Below are positions 40,712 to 50,903 of a stretch of 64,000 nt of DNA, in pieces. The stretch comes from Cohnella algarum (GTDB lineage: Bacteria; Bacillota; Bacilli; Paenibacillales; Paenibacillaceae): contig NZ_JAFHKM010000002.1 in NCBI RefSeq assembly GCF_016937515.1, positions 925,001 through 989,000 on the forward strand, written 5' to 3'. The notes under the pieces are model-generated. The model worked only from the letters and a program-made list of their open reading frames with translations. It did no database searches and had not been told where the DNA came from. The position numbers and the translations under genes are program-made. Every line of letters starts with the position of its first letter. Position 1 is the first letter of the stretch.

Positions 40712-40914
40712 AAACGCAAAAAAGCCCGAGAGCAGCGGAATGCTCCCGAAAGACGCGGCCAAGCCGCGCAACCTTTCGGCGCATCTCGATACTCCCGGGC
40801 TTTTATCCCTCCGTGAACGCTATCCTCTGCCGGCGAGGACGGCGCGTTACTCTCTTGGACCGGGCCGGAACCCGACGCCTTGCGGCGGCCGTCCCGCGGA
40901 ACCCTAGAGTAACC
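40712..40914 (-). promoter_or_regulatory. Guanidine-I (ykkC) riboswitch with intrinsic terminator
   Basis: On the minus strand the aptamer (about 40914 to 40790) shows the conserved ykkC-class blocks CTAGGGTTCCG, GGTCCAAGAGAGTAAC and ACGGAGGGATAAAAGCCCGG. The expression platform (40712-40749) is a hairpin CGGGAGCA / TGCTCTCG followed by GGGCTTTTTT. The 3' CTCGGGCTT can alternatively pair with the aptamer's AAGCCCGGGAG, giving a guanidine-responsive on-switch: ligand binding prevents termination and allows ykkCD expression. Confidence 0.93.
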
Positions 40915-40928
40915 ATCGACTTCATCCT

Positions 40929-40957
40929 ATCCTATCAAACCTGCCACGACATGTCAA
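40929..40957 (-). promoter_or_regulatory. Promoter of the riboswitch-ykkCD unit
   Basis: TTGACA (complement of 40952-40957), 17 bases, TAGGAT (complement of 40929-40934); transcription would start just ahead of the aptamer. Confidence 0.75.
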
Positions 40958-41037
40958 CATGCTGCGGACGCCGAGCGGAAATGCCCCGTTCCGGCGCTTT
41001 CATGCGGCGGCATTTCGCGATCGCGAGAGGCGGGCGT

Positions 41038-42516
41038 TTACCTCCGCGAACGGCGCGGCGGCAGACCGGCTTCCTCCGGCGCCTTGCGCTCCGCGGTCGC
41101 GGCCGAAGCCGGCGGCGCGGGCAGCCGCGCGGCAAGCTCTTCCCGCGGATCGATCGCTTCGAGCAGCATGACGGGCTCGGCCGCGGACGAGGCGGCGGCC
41201 GTTTCCCCGGAGGCGTCGGCGGCCTCCCGCCGGGCCGCCTCTTCGGCCCGCAGCCGGCCGGCGTGCCGCCTTCTCGCCCCCGCTTGCCTCAGCCCCTGCC
41301 AAATCGAGCCCGAGCGCGGGGCGGCGACGATATCGGCGTCCTCGTCCGGCGCAAGAATGATGCCGAGCTGGTAATGCTCGCCCGAGTAGCGGGCGCGCTG
41401 GGCGAACTTCACATGCCCTTCGCGGTTCACGACCTCGAGCTTCGAGAACGCGGCTTGCAGCTGCATCGCGTCGTGAAGCTGCTCCTTGTCGTCGACGCGT
41501 TTTCCGTTCAGCCGCATAATCCGCTCGCCCGCCTGCAGGCCCATTTCCGCCGCCGGCGTTCCCGGAAGCACCGCCAGAATCGTCAGCCCGCGCCCCTCTT
41601 GCGCGTAAACCGGCTGGCGGCCGCCCTCGCGCCACCTTCCGAGCAGCAGCACGCCTTCGTGCAAAACGAAAGCGCCCAGCGACGCGACGAAGGCAAGCGG
41701 CTCCCAGAAAACGGAGCCCGCGGCCAGCAGGCAGATCAGCGCTCCGTAAACGAGAAGCGAGTTGCCCGATTCGCGCGCCTTCTCCTCCGGCCAGCGCGTC
41801 GTCGTCCGGTCGGTGAAGCCGATCAGCACCGGAAACGCGAGGAGGCTCCAGGCGGAGACGGAGCTTTCGAGGCCGAACAGCGGCGTCCAGGGAAGCGTCA
41901 AGCCGTCCGCGCCGGCGGCGGGAACGAGCCACAGCAGCGGGATCGGCCAAACGCCGGACAGCGAGTAAGCGCCGACCGGCTTGCCGCGCTTGCCTTCCAG
42001 AAACAGCGGGACCGCCTGTTTCGCTCCTTGCAGGCGTATTAGAGCGCCCTCGGCCACGTGCAGCAAGCCGGCCAAAAACAGGAGGCCGGGCACGTCGATG
42101 CCGAGCAGCTCCCGGATCGCGCCGGAAGAGTCGCCGTCAAGGCCCGTCCACGCCAAAACCGACTGAACGACGCCAAGCGCGCCCGCCGCATAGGCGAGAC
42201 AAATGTAGCGCAGCCGAAACAGCGCCAGCACGACCATCGCGAGCCAGATGCACAGCAGCGTCCCGTTCGACAACCGCGCGCCCGCGCCGAGCCCGACGAG
42301 GGAGAGGCAAAGTCCCGCTCCGAGTCCGGCAAGCGTCCGGCTCGCGAGCAGGGAAAGCGAACCGTACATGCGGACGTGAAACATTTGCCGCTGCAGCACG
42401 ACGCCGTTTCTCGCATGCCACCAGGCGAACAAAACGGCTATATAAAAATAGGGCAACGTAAACAAACCCGCTGCGGCCAGGCCCGCTTCCCGCAGCCAGT
42501 CAATCCAAGGGCTCAT
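41038..42516 (-). CDS. minJ: PDZ-domain membrane protein, MinJ-like
   Basis: A 492-residue protein with eight or so transmembrane helices (residues ~10-310) followed by a PDZ domain (about 325-400, LTILAVLPGTPAAEMGLQAGERI) and a low-complexity Ala/Glu/Arg tail to the end. B. subtilis MinJ (397 aa), which links DivIVA to MinD in division-site selection, has this architecture and sits beside ctpB and ftsEX, as here. The long C-terminal tail is extra. The assignment is by topology and synteny. Confidence 0.75.
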   Translation of the reverse strand: MSPWIDWLREAGLAAAGLFTLPYFYIAVLFAWWHARNGVVLQRQMFHVRMYGSLSLLASRTLAGLGAGLCLSLVGLGAGARLSNGTLLCIWLAMVVLALFRLRYICLAYAAGALGVVQSVLAWTGLDGDSSGAIRELLGIDVPGLLFLAGLLHVAEGALIRLQGAKQAVPLFLEGKRGKPVGAYSLSGVWPIPLLWLVPAAGADGLTLPWTPLFGLESSVSAWSLLAFPVLIGFTDRTTTRWPEEKARESGNSLLVYGALICLLAAGSVFWEPLAFVASLGAFVLHEGVLLLGRWREGGRQPVYAQEGRGLTILAVLPGTPAAEMGLQAGERIMRLNGKRVDDKEQLHDAMQLQAAFSKLEVVNREGHVKFAQRARYSGEHYQLGIILAPDEDADIVAAPRSGSIWQGLRQAGARRRHAGRLRAEEAARREAADASGETAAASSAAEPVMLLEAIDPREELAARLPAPPASAATAERKAPEEAGLPPRRSRR

Positions 42517-42577
42517 TCCTTTCGTCCCCTTTCGTATTCGGTCTAGTCTACATTCGACGAGGGGCGCCGCAATTCCT

Positions 42578-44044
42578 TTAGCCGCTTTTTTCCTCCATTT
42601 TCAGCAAAATGTCGCGCGCGGCGACCCACTGCGCGTCGAACTCCGGATTTTGCAGCGCTCGGTAAAATTCCTCCTCCAGCCGCTCCGCGGTTCGTTCGTC
42701 CGCGATTCCCGTCTCGGGGAGCCCCGCATGCCGTTGAAAGCTCTTCAACGCTTCCTCGGTCGCGGAGCTGAAATACCCGTCCGCGCGATCGGCGGGAAAG
42801 CCCGCTCCTTCCAGCATCAGCTGCAAATTCCGGACGTCGTCTCCCGTTTCGTCCGGCTTCAATACCTTGTCCCGCGGCAGCCGGGAAGCGCCGAAATAAG
42901 CGGGCTGGCTCACGGACACGTCGGGGACGATGCCCCGATCGTCGATCCAGCTGCCGTCCGGCAGCAGCCACTTCGACACGGTCAACTTGACCAGGCTTCC
43001 GTCGTCCAGGCCTTTTTCGAAGCTGATTTGCACCGTGCCTTTGCCGTACGTCGTTTCGCCGAGCAGCGCGGCTCCCGCCGAATGCTTCAGCGCCCCGGCG
43101 ACGATTTCGGCCGCGCTGGCGCTCCCCTTGTCGATCAGAACCAGGATCGGGTACGCTTTGGCCGCCGTCAAGCTCCCGTTCGACCGTTCGGTCGTTCGGA
43201 CGCCGTTTTTATCCTCGGAGATGACGATCGGCTTTCCCTGCGGCACGAACAGCTCCGCCACCCCGAGCGCGGACGGCATGACGCCGCCCGGATTGTTGCG
43301 AAGGTCGAGGACGAGCGCCCTCATCCCCTGCTCCTCCATCTCCCGAAGCGCTTGCGAGGCTTTTTCCGCCGTATCGAACGAGAACCGGGTGATTTTCAGT
43401 TTGCCGACGCCGTCTTCGCCGAGCTGTCCGATCGCCGTCTCTTCCATGATGAGGTCGCGGATAAGCTCCAGCTCCAGCATCTGTTCCGCGCCCGGCCGCT
43501 CTACGCGCAGCTTGGCTTTCGTCCCTTTGGGACCTCGGATTTGAGCGATCGCGTCGCCAAGGCTCAAGCCTTGCAGCGCGTTTCCGTTCACCGACAGCAA
43601 AATATCTTCGGCCTGCAGGCCGGCGCGATCGGCGGGCGTTCCTTCCATGACCTGCCGGACCACGACCTCGCCATCCTCGATGCCCAGCCTGGCGCCGATG
43701 CCGGTAAACGTTCCTTCGACCGCGTCCGTGAATTTGGCGGCTTCGTCTCCCGTCATGTAGACGGAATACGGATCTCCGAGCGCTTCCACCATGCCCCGGA
43801 TCGCTCCGTCGACCAGTTCTTCCCGATCGACGGACAGCCGGTATTCGGCTTCGATCAAAGCGATCATCCGGTTCAGCTTCTCGAGCTCGTCCGGTCCCAA
43901 GCCTCCGGAATCCGCGGCGGCGCCGGCGGAAGATGAAGTCCGGTTCGTTTTGCCGGCAGCGTCCAAAATGCCGATCGTCGCCAAGCAAGCGAGCAGCGCC
44001 GTGCAAGCCATAATGGCGATGACCGTTCGCCCCCGAAACCTCAT
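42578..44044 (-). CDS. ctpB: S41 carboxyl-terminal processing protease (CtpB-like)
   Basis: A 488-residue secreted or membrane-anchored protease: N-terminal signal/anchor (residues 5-25), PDZ domain (about 90-170, VMEGTPADRAGLQAEDILLSV), S41 catalytic domain with the Ser of GSASAAEIVAGAL (about residue 312) and the Lys of YGKGTVQ (about 336), and a C-terminal peptidoglycan-binding domain (about 405-460). CtpB in B. subtilis processes SpoIVFA in spore formation. The ATG at 44044 is close to GGGGGAG; a GTG three codons upstream is possible. Confidence 0.92.
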   Translation of the reverse strand: MRFRGRTVIAIMACTALLACLATIGILDAAGKTNRTSSSAGAAADSGGLGPDELEKLNRMIALIEAEYRLSVDREELVDGAIRGMVEALGDPYSVYMTGDEAAKFTDAVEGTFTGIGARLGIEDGEVVVRQVMEGTPADRAGLQAEDILLSVNGNALQGLSLGDAIAQIRGPKGTKAKLRVERPGAEQMLELELIRDLIMEETAIGQLGEDGVGKLKITRFSFDTAEKASQALREMEEQGMRALVLDLRNNPGGVMPSALGVAELFVPQGKPIVISEDKNGVRTTERSNGSLTAAKAYPILVLIDKGSASAAEIVAGALKHSAGAALLGETTYGKGTVQISFEKGLDDGSLVKLTVSKWLLPDGSWIDDRGIVPDVSVSQPAYFGASRLPRDKVLKPDETGDDVRNLQLMLEGAGFPADRADGYFSSATEEALKSFQRHAGLPETGIADERTAERLEEEFYRALQNPEFDAQWVAARDILLKMEEKSG

Positions 44045-44202
44045 CTCCCCCACCCTCTCTCTTTTCTTCCAATTAGTGTATGAGCGCGGCGCCGGTCTTA
44101 GTTCAGTTCCGCAGCCGCGGCTTCCGAAACGAGAAAACAGCCGTCCTCCGCGACTCTTCCGGCTTGCGGAAGCTTCGGGACCGGAGGAACCGGCTGCGCT
44201 CG

Positions 44203-45381
44203 TTATTTCAAGTATGGTGCCGGATTGACGGGGTTTCCGTCCTTGCGCACCTCGAAGTGCAGGTGGTAGCCCGTCGCCGTGCCGGTTTTGCCGACAAGGC
44301 CGATTTTTTCCCCGCGTTTCACGGTTTGGCCTTTCTCGACGAGAATGCCGCCCGGCTTCAGGTGCCCGTACAGCGTCCACAGCCCGCCCCCGTGGTTGAT
44401 AACGATCGTATTGCCGTAGCCGCTCCACGATTGGGCGACGATGACGACGCCCGACTCCGCCGCATAGACGGACGTTCCGTTCGGCGCGGCCATATCGATG
44501 CCGGTGTGAAGCTTGTTCTTCTGGCCGGTTACCGGATGGGTTCTGTAGCCGTAAGGAGACGACAGCCGGTACGAATCCTTGAGCGGAACGGCGAGCTTGC
44601 CTCCGGTGTAGTACGTTTTGATCTTTTCCTTTTTCTCCAGAAGCTCCGAGTACTTTTTCCCGAACTCCATGAGCGCCTTCTCGGCTTCTTCGCTGATTTC
44701 CTCGGTTTCCTCGATCTGCTCGTCGAGCTTGGCGATCATGACTTCCTTCTCGCGTTCCTTCTGCTCCAGGTTCGCCTTGCGGGCCGCCATTTCGTCGTAC
44801 AGCGCCTTGACGTTGGCCAGCTCGGATTCAACCTGCGCCTTCTTCTCGGCGACGAGCGCTTCGTACTCCTTGCTTTGCTCGAATACGTTCTTGTCCTGTT
44901 CCATGATCAGCTTCATCGCATTGAACCGGGTCAGAAAATCGTCGAAGCTGGTCGAGCTGAGCAGAACGTCGAGGTAGGACACGGTTCCGTTCGTATAAAT
45001 GAGGCGAATTCGCGTTTTCAGCAAATCGTCGCGCTCGGCGCGTTCCTTTTCGGCGGCTTCGAGTTCCGCCGTCGTCGCCAGCAGCTTCTCCTCGGCGGCA
45101 TCGATCTTCGCCTGGGTGGCGACCAGCTCTTCGCCCGCCTTGGAGATTTCCGCCAGCAAGGCGGCGACGTCCGCTTTCGTCGCTTCCCTTTGAGCGGTGA
45201 GCACCTTGCTGTCCTGCTCCGCCTGCTTTTTGTCTTGGGTGACCTCGTTCATTTGCTGCTGAAGCTTTTTGATTTCTTTCTCGATCTTTTCGACCTCGGT
45301 CTCCGCCCGGCTCTCGTAGGGCTGTCCGATCATGAGAATAAGGGCAAGGAACGCGAGGACCGGCAGCAACTTCTTTCTCAC
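44203..45381 (-). CDS. Coiled-coil M23 peptidase (EnvC/NlpD-like hydrolase or activator)
   Basis: A 392-residue exported protein: signal peptide (1-26), a long coiled coil (about 28-250) and a C-terminal LytM/M23 domain (about 270-390). The zinc motifs are complete (HTGIDMAA and HLHFEV with the upstream YGH), so it is probably an active DD-endopeptidase. It lies 15 bases after ftsX, as expected for a hydrolase activated by FtsEX through its coiled coil (by analogy with EnvC, PcsB and CwlO). The start is GTG at 45381 after AAGGAGG. Confidence 0.9.
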   Translation of the reverse strand: MRKKLLPVLAFLALILMIGQPYESRAETEVEKIEKEIKKLQQQMNEVTQDKKQAEQDSKVLTAQREATKADVAALLAEISKAGEELVATQAKIDAAEEKLLATTAELEAAEKERAERDDLLKTRIRLIYTNGTVSYLDVLLSSTSFDDFLTRFNAMKLIMEQDKNVFEQSKEYEALVAEKKAQVESELANVKALYDEMAARKANLEQKEREKEVMIAKLDEQIEETEEISEEAEKALMEFGKKYSELLEKKEKIKTYYTGGKLAVPLKDSYRLSSPYGYRTHPVTGQKNKLHTGIDMAAPNGTSVYAAESGVVIVAQSWSGYGNTIVINHGGGLWTLYGHLKPGGILVEKGQTVKRGEKIGLVGKTGTATGYHLHFEVRKDGNPVNPAPYLK

Positions 45382-45396
45382 GGTTGTCCTCCTTCT

Positions 45397-46314
45397 TTAT
45401 ACCTTCAAGTATTTGCGGACGGAAACGGTGCTGCCCCAGATGCCAAGCAGCGCGCCAAGCGCGAGCAGCGTAACGGTGACAAATCCGGCAACCTCGTCCA
45501 TGCCGGACAATTGAATCATCATCAAGCCGAGGTCGAACTGCGTCGTTTTCAGCAATTGCGAGTAGCCGTAAAGCAGAATTCCGGTCGTGATGGCCGCCCC
45601 GCCGACTCCGATCAAAATGCCCTCCACGAAAAACGGCCAGCGGATGAAGCTGTTCGTGGCGCCGACGAGCTTCATGATCGCGATTTCGCGGCGGCGGGCG
45701 ATGATCGTCATCTTGATCGTCGTCGAGATAAGGAACATCGCCATGACGGCAAGCCCGGCGACGATCACGAGGCCGATATTGCGAACCGCGTCGGTAATGC
45801 GGAACAGCTTCTCGACGGTGCCTTGCCCGTAATAAACGCCGTAGATGGGCTTGTCCGCGTCGGATACGTTGAAAGCCTCGATCTGCTCGGCGACGTAGGC
45901 GACTTGCTGGGGATCGAACACTTCGACGTCGAAGCCGTCCGGCAGCGGATTTTGTTCGTTTTCATAGCCGTCGAGCGCGCTTTTGGCGTTTTCGTCCAAA
46001 CTTTCCCGAAGCCGTTCCAGGCCTTCCTCCTTGGAAACGAACGTGACGCTCTTGACCTGCTCCAGGTTGCGGATTTTGCGGTCGACTTCCTCGATTTTCG
46101 CGTCGTCGGCGTTCAAATCCATGTAGACGCGAATCTCGACCTGGCTTTCGACTTGATCGGCGAATTTGTTCACATTGAGCGCGAGCAGCATGAACACGCC
46201 GAGAATAAGGAGGGACACGACAATCGAGCCGATCGAAGCGAACGTCATCCACCCGTTGCGGAAGACGTTTTTGGCTCCTTCGCGCAAGTGGCGCGCGTAG
46301 GTCCTAAAGGTCAT
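45397..46314 (-). CDS. ftsX: Cell division ABC transporter permease FtsX
   Basis: A 305-residue four-helix membrane protein (helices about 25-45, 175-200, 228-250, 270-295) with a large extracellular loop (about 46-170). It transmits FtsE ATPase activity to a peptidoglycan hydrolase outside the cell, probably the adjacent M23 protein. It overlaps ftsE by 11 bases. Confidence 0.95.
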   Translation of the reverse strand: MTFRTYARHLREGAKNVFRNGWMTFASIGSIVVSLLILGVFMLLALNVNKFADQVESQVEIRVYMDLNADDAKIEEVDRKIRNLEQVKSVTFVSKEEGLERLRESLDENAKSALDGYENEQNPLPDGFDVEVFDPQQVAYVAEQIEAFNVSDADKPIYGVYYGQGTVEKLFRITDAVRNIGLVIVAGLAVMAMFLISTTIKMTIIARRREIAIMKLVGATNSFIRWPFFVEGILIGVGGAAITTGILLYGYSQLLKTTQFDLGLMMIQLSGMDEVAGFVTVTLLALGALLGIWGSTVSVRKYLKV

Positions 46315-46990
46315 AGCCGTATTCCCCTCTCTGCTCGTCGCGAACGATCGTTCCCCGCTCGATCGCGATGACGCGCTTGCGCAGACTGTTCACGATTTCC
46401 TTGTTGTGGGTGGCCATGACGATCGTCGTTCCGCGAAAATTGATCTCCTCCAGCAGCTTCATGATTCCCCAGGACGTCTCGGGGTCCAGATTGCCCGTCG
46501 GCTCGTCGGCGACGATGACGGCGGGATTGTTGACGATCGCCCGGGCGATCGCGATCCGCTGCTGCTCGCCGCCCGACAGCTGCGCCGGCAGGCTGCCCGC
46601 CTTATGCTTCAGGCCGACCAGATCGAGCACTTCCATCGTCCGGCGGCGTATCGACCGCTTGGGCGCTTCGATGACTTCCATCGCGAACGCGACGTTCTCG
46701 AACGCAGTGAGCTTGGGGAGAAGCCGGTAATCCTGGAAGATGACCCCGATGTTGCGGCGTATGTACGGGATTTTTCGTTGTTTCAGCTTTCCGATGTTGA
46801 AGCCGTTTACGAAAAGCTGGCCTTTGGTCGGAACTTCCTCGCGATAAATGAGCTTCATGAATGTCGATTTGCCGGCGCCGGAAGGGCCGACGATATATAC
46901 GAACTCGTTCCGGTCGATCACTACGTTGATACCTTCAAGGGCGATCGTTCCGTCCGAGTAAGTCTTGGAAATGTCGTGCATTTCAATCAC
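46304..46990 (-). CDS. ftsE: Cell division ABC transporter ATPase FtsE
   Basis: A 228-residue ABC ATPase with Walker A GPSGAGKST (about 35-43), Q-loop, signature LSGGEQQRIAIARA, Walker B VIVADEPTGNLDP and H-loop TH. The start is GTG at 46990 after AGGTGG. It heads ftsE-ftsX-M23-ctpB-minJ. Confidence 0.95.
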   Translation of the reverse strand: MIEMHDISKTYSDGTIALEGINVVIDRNEFVYIVGPSGAGKSTFMKLIYREEVPTKGQLFVNGFNIGKLKQRKIPYIRRNIGVIFQDYRLLPKLTAFENVAFAMEVIEAPKRSIRRRTMEVLDLVGLKHKAGSLPAQLSGGEQQRIAIARAIVNNPAVIVADEPTGNLDPETSWGIMKLLEEINFRGTTIVMATHNKEIVNSLRKRVIAIERGTIVRDEQRGEYGYDL

Positions 46991-47035
46991 GGGAAACTAC
47001 CACCTTGTTCGTATTCGGACTTTAAATACTTCGAC

Positions 47036-47064
47036 ATTGTGCCTGAAATTCCTTTCTTTGTCGA
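47036..47064 (-). promoter_or_regulatory. Promoter of the ftsE cluster
   Basis: TCGACA (complement of 47059-47064), 17 bases, CACAAT (complement of 47036-47041), about 45 bases upstream of the ftsE start. Confidence 0.55.
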
Positions 47065-47230
47065 CGGTTCCCGGGCAAACGATCCGAATTTTGTCGCGGT
47101 CATGTCGCCGCAAAGCGTTGGCGGGCGCCGGAATCGGGAAAGATTTTAAATTTTTTTAATCTGCAGGAGTCGGAAGGCGGCGGCATTCGGGGCTTGGCGG
47201 GGTGGTACGAGGTTCGGCGAAGGTTGCTCA

Positions 47231-47382
47231 AGTTGGATGAGTAATCACGACTCAACTGGATCGGCAGCGTGTGCGCGGAGGCGGCGAAATGAGTAATATT
47301 TACTCAAGTGAGTGCGGATGGCTGCGGATGGCGCGTTGAGATGAGTAATCACGACTCAACTGGATCGGCAGCGGATGAGTAA
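47231..47382. repeat. Array A2: three GAGTAA-type palindromes at 52-bp pitch
   Basis: gagtaatcacgactc (centre 47246), gagtaatatttactc (centre 47298, perfect palindrome apart from the middle base) and gagtaatcacgactc (centre 47350) are exactly 52 bp apart, with a truncated copy (gatgagtaa) at 47375 fused to the argH terminator. The core and the following ctcaactgg relate it to array A1. Confidence 0.85.
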
Positions 47383-47412
47383 AAACCCGCCGGTCCCTGG
47401 CCGGCGGGTTTC
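47382..47412 (-). terminator. Terminator of the arg operon (after argH)
   Basis: AACCCGCCGG / CCGGCGGGTT hairpin with TTTTT on the minus strand. Confidence 0.9.
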
Positions 47413-47449
47413 GGCGCGAAGACGGAAAGCCCGTTCCCGCGCGATCATC

Positions 47450-48865
47450 TTATTTGCATTTCTCCGCATACTCGGCCGTCCACGCGTTCACGCGCTCGAG
47501 CTCGGCCGCCGCGCGTCCGATCGCGGCTTCGACCTGAGCGGTCGCGGTGCCGCCGTAAACGTTGCGCGCATTGACGACGTTGTGAGGCTGCAGCACCTCG
47601 TAAATGCGGTCGTCGAACAGAGACGAAAACTGCTTGAACTCGTCCAGCGTCAAATCCAGCAGGAATTTGCCGTTCTGGATGCAGTACAGCACCGTTTTGC
47701 CGATGACCTCGTGCGCCTGGCGGAACGGCAGCCCTTTGCCGACAAGAAAATCGGCGATATCGGTCGCATTGGAAAAATCGTTGTCGACCGCGCGCCGCAT
47801 TTGCTCTTTGCGCACCTTCATCGTGGCGATCATCGGCGCGAACAGCTGAAGGGCGCCCTGCAGCGTTTTAACCGTATCGAACATGCCTTCCTTGTCTTCC
47901 TGCATGTCCTTGTTGTACGCGAGCGGCAGCGACTTCAGCACGGTCAGCAGCCCGACGAGATTGCCGTACACGCGCCCGGTTTTGCCGCGGACAAGCTCGG
48001 GCACGTCCGGGTTTTTCTTTTGCGGCATAATGCTCGAGCCGGTGCAGAACGCGTCGTCCAGCTCGACGAACTGGAACTCCGTGCTCGACCACAACACGAG
48101 CTCTTCGCTCAAACGCGACAGATGCGCCATGATCAGCGAAGCGTTGGCAAGAAACTCCACGATAAAATCGCGGTCGCTGACGGCGTCGAGGCTGTTTTCG
48201 TACACGCGCCCGAAATTCAGCAGCTTCGCCGTGTACTGGCGGTCGATCGCAAACGTCGTCCCAGCCAGCGCGCCGGCGCCGAGCGGCAGCGTGTCGATCC
48301 GCTTGTAGCTGTCCTGGAGCCGTTCGATATCGCGCCCGAACATCGAGACGTACGCCATCAAATGGTGCGCGAACAAAATCGGCTGCGCCCGCTGAAGATG
48401 CGTGTAGCCCGGCACGATCGTGTCCAGATTGGCCTTCGCCTGCGAAATGAGCGCATCCTGCAGCTTGGCCAGCAGGTCGACGAATTCGATGACCCGCTTG
48501 CGCAAATACAGGTGCATGTCGGTCGCCACCTGGTCGTTGCGGCTGCGTCCCGTGTGCAGCTTGCCGCCGACCGGTCCGATCTCGTCGATGAGCGATTTTT
48601 CGATGTTCATGTGGATGTCTTCGTCGGAAATGGAAAACTCCTGCTCGCCCCGCTGAATGCGGTTGCGAACCCTCATCAGGCCTTCCTTGATTTTCTCCAC
48701 GTCGTCCGCGGACAAAATGCCGCATTTCCCCAACATCGTCACGTGCGCGAGACTGCCCTGGATATCCTCCTCGGCCAGCTCCTTGTCGAACGTAATCGAT
48801 GCGGTGTATTCTTCCACCAGTTGGTCGGTTTTTTTCGTAAACCGGCCGCCCCACAGCTTGGTCAT
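47450..48865 (-). CDS. argH: Argininosuccinate lyase
   Basis: A 471-residue enzyme of the fumarase/aspartase superfamily that splits argininosuccinate to arginine and fumarate, the last step of arginine synthesis. The signature [12 protein letters not shown] with its flexible catalytic Ser loop is present, as are HTGRSRNDQ and TYGHLQ-like [10 protein letters not shown]. The ATG at 48865 follows AAGGGAG. It is the last arg gene, separated from argG by 674 bases holding arrays D and F. Confidence 0.96.
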   Translation of the reverse strand: MTKLWGGRFTKKTDQLVEEYTASITFDKELAEEDIQGSLAHVTMLGKCGILSADDVEKIKEGLMRVRNRIQRGEQEFSISDEDIHMNIEKSLIDEIGPVGGKLHTGRSRNDQVATDMHLYLRKRVIEFVDLLAKLQDALISQAKANLDTIVPGYTHLQRAQPILFAHHLMAYVSMFGRDIERLQDSYKRIDTLPLGAGALAGTTFAIDRQYTAKLLNFGRVYENSLDAVSDRDFIVEFLANASLIMAHLSRLSEELVLWSSTEFQFVELDDAFCTGSSIMPQKKNPDVPELVRGKTGRVYGNLVGLLTVLKSLPLAYNKDMQEDKEGMFDTVKTLQGALQLFAPMIATMKVRKEQMRRAVDNDFSNATDIADFLVGKGLPFRQAHEVIGKTVLYCIQNGKFLLDLTLDEFKQFSSLFDDRIYEVLQPHNVVNARNVYGGTATAQVEAAIGRAAAELERVNAWTAEYAEKCK

Positions 48866-48990
48866 GGATATTGAAGCTCCCTTCGTCTTCGGTCGGTTGC
48901 CTGACGGTTCCGGGCGAATGGCCCGGATAGCGAGCCCTCGCCCCTTGCAAATCCGCCCAAACGGCCTGGCCGCGGCTCCGCCCATGAAAA

Positions 48991-49232
48991 TAACGGTCCT
49001 AAACGACCGTTAATTGCCCGATTTAAGGGCCATGCAGCAAATTAACGGCTTAAATCGACCGTTAACGGCCCGATTTTAGGCCGTCGAGCAAAATAACGGT
49101 TCAAAGCGACCGTTAATGGCCCTGTTTAAGGCCGTTTAGCGAAATAACGGTCCTTTCGGGCTGTTAATCCTTTATTTTCCCGTTTTTTGGGCTGGTTTGA
49201 ACCGAATAACGGTCGCAGAATGCCGCTATTCG
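48991..49232. repeat. Array D: TAACGGTC...GACCGTTA palindromes at 51-52 and 62 bp pitch
   Basis: Four 22-bp palindromes (TAACGGtc-N6-gaCCGTTA type) are centred at 49001.5, 49053.5, 49104.5 and 49155.5. A fifth, different palindrome (CGAATAacGG...CCgcTATTCG) is centred at 49217.5. Steps are 52, 51, 51 and 62 bp. A second, weaker GGCC...GGCC dyad lies in each gap. Non-coding, between argG and argH. Confidence 0.88.
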
Positions 49233-49364
49233 GGGCAGGTCGTTCCCATGGGCGAAAAAAGGGAAAACGGGAGCCTCGCCGGCGCGATCATGCGCCTGCG
49301 CCGCTCCCCCGTTCGCTCAAGGCCGGATTTCCGCAATCCCCGCTTGCGGGTCTCGGGTACCGCC

Positions 49365-49495
49365 ATCTTCGTACCGGCCAAGGCACCTTTCATCTTCATA
49401 CCGGCCCCGATGCACGGCTAATGTTCGTACCGGCCGACACACAGCTAATGTTCGTACCGGACCGGATACCACCCTAATCCTCGTACCGGCAGATA
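49365..49495 (+). repeat. Array F: short TTCGTACCGG repeats
   Basis: (t)tcgtaccgg or its variant ttcataccgg recurs with GTACCGG-type positions at 49371, 49398, 49428, 49454 and 49483, i.e. steps of 26-30 bp. Unlike the other arrays this does not follow the 52-bp pitch. It directly precedes the argG stop. Confidence 0.6.
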
Positions 49496-49539
49496 CGACC
49501 GCTATCGCGTATCCGCAAAAACTTCGGCTTTCCGCCGCC

Positions 49540-50787
<1,248 letters not shown>

Positions 50788-50903
50788 GTCGGGTACCGCT
50801 CCTTCTTTTAACTAACGCATGTCTCTTATTATATAGCTTGCGCAGGGGAAGCCGCCAGATTCGGAAATGAATTCCTTGTCCGGCGGCTCCTCGCGTCGAC
50901 CTT

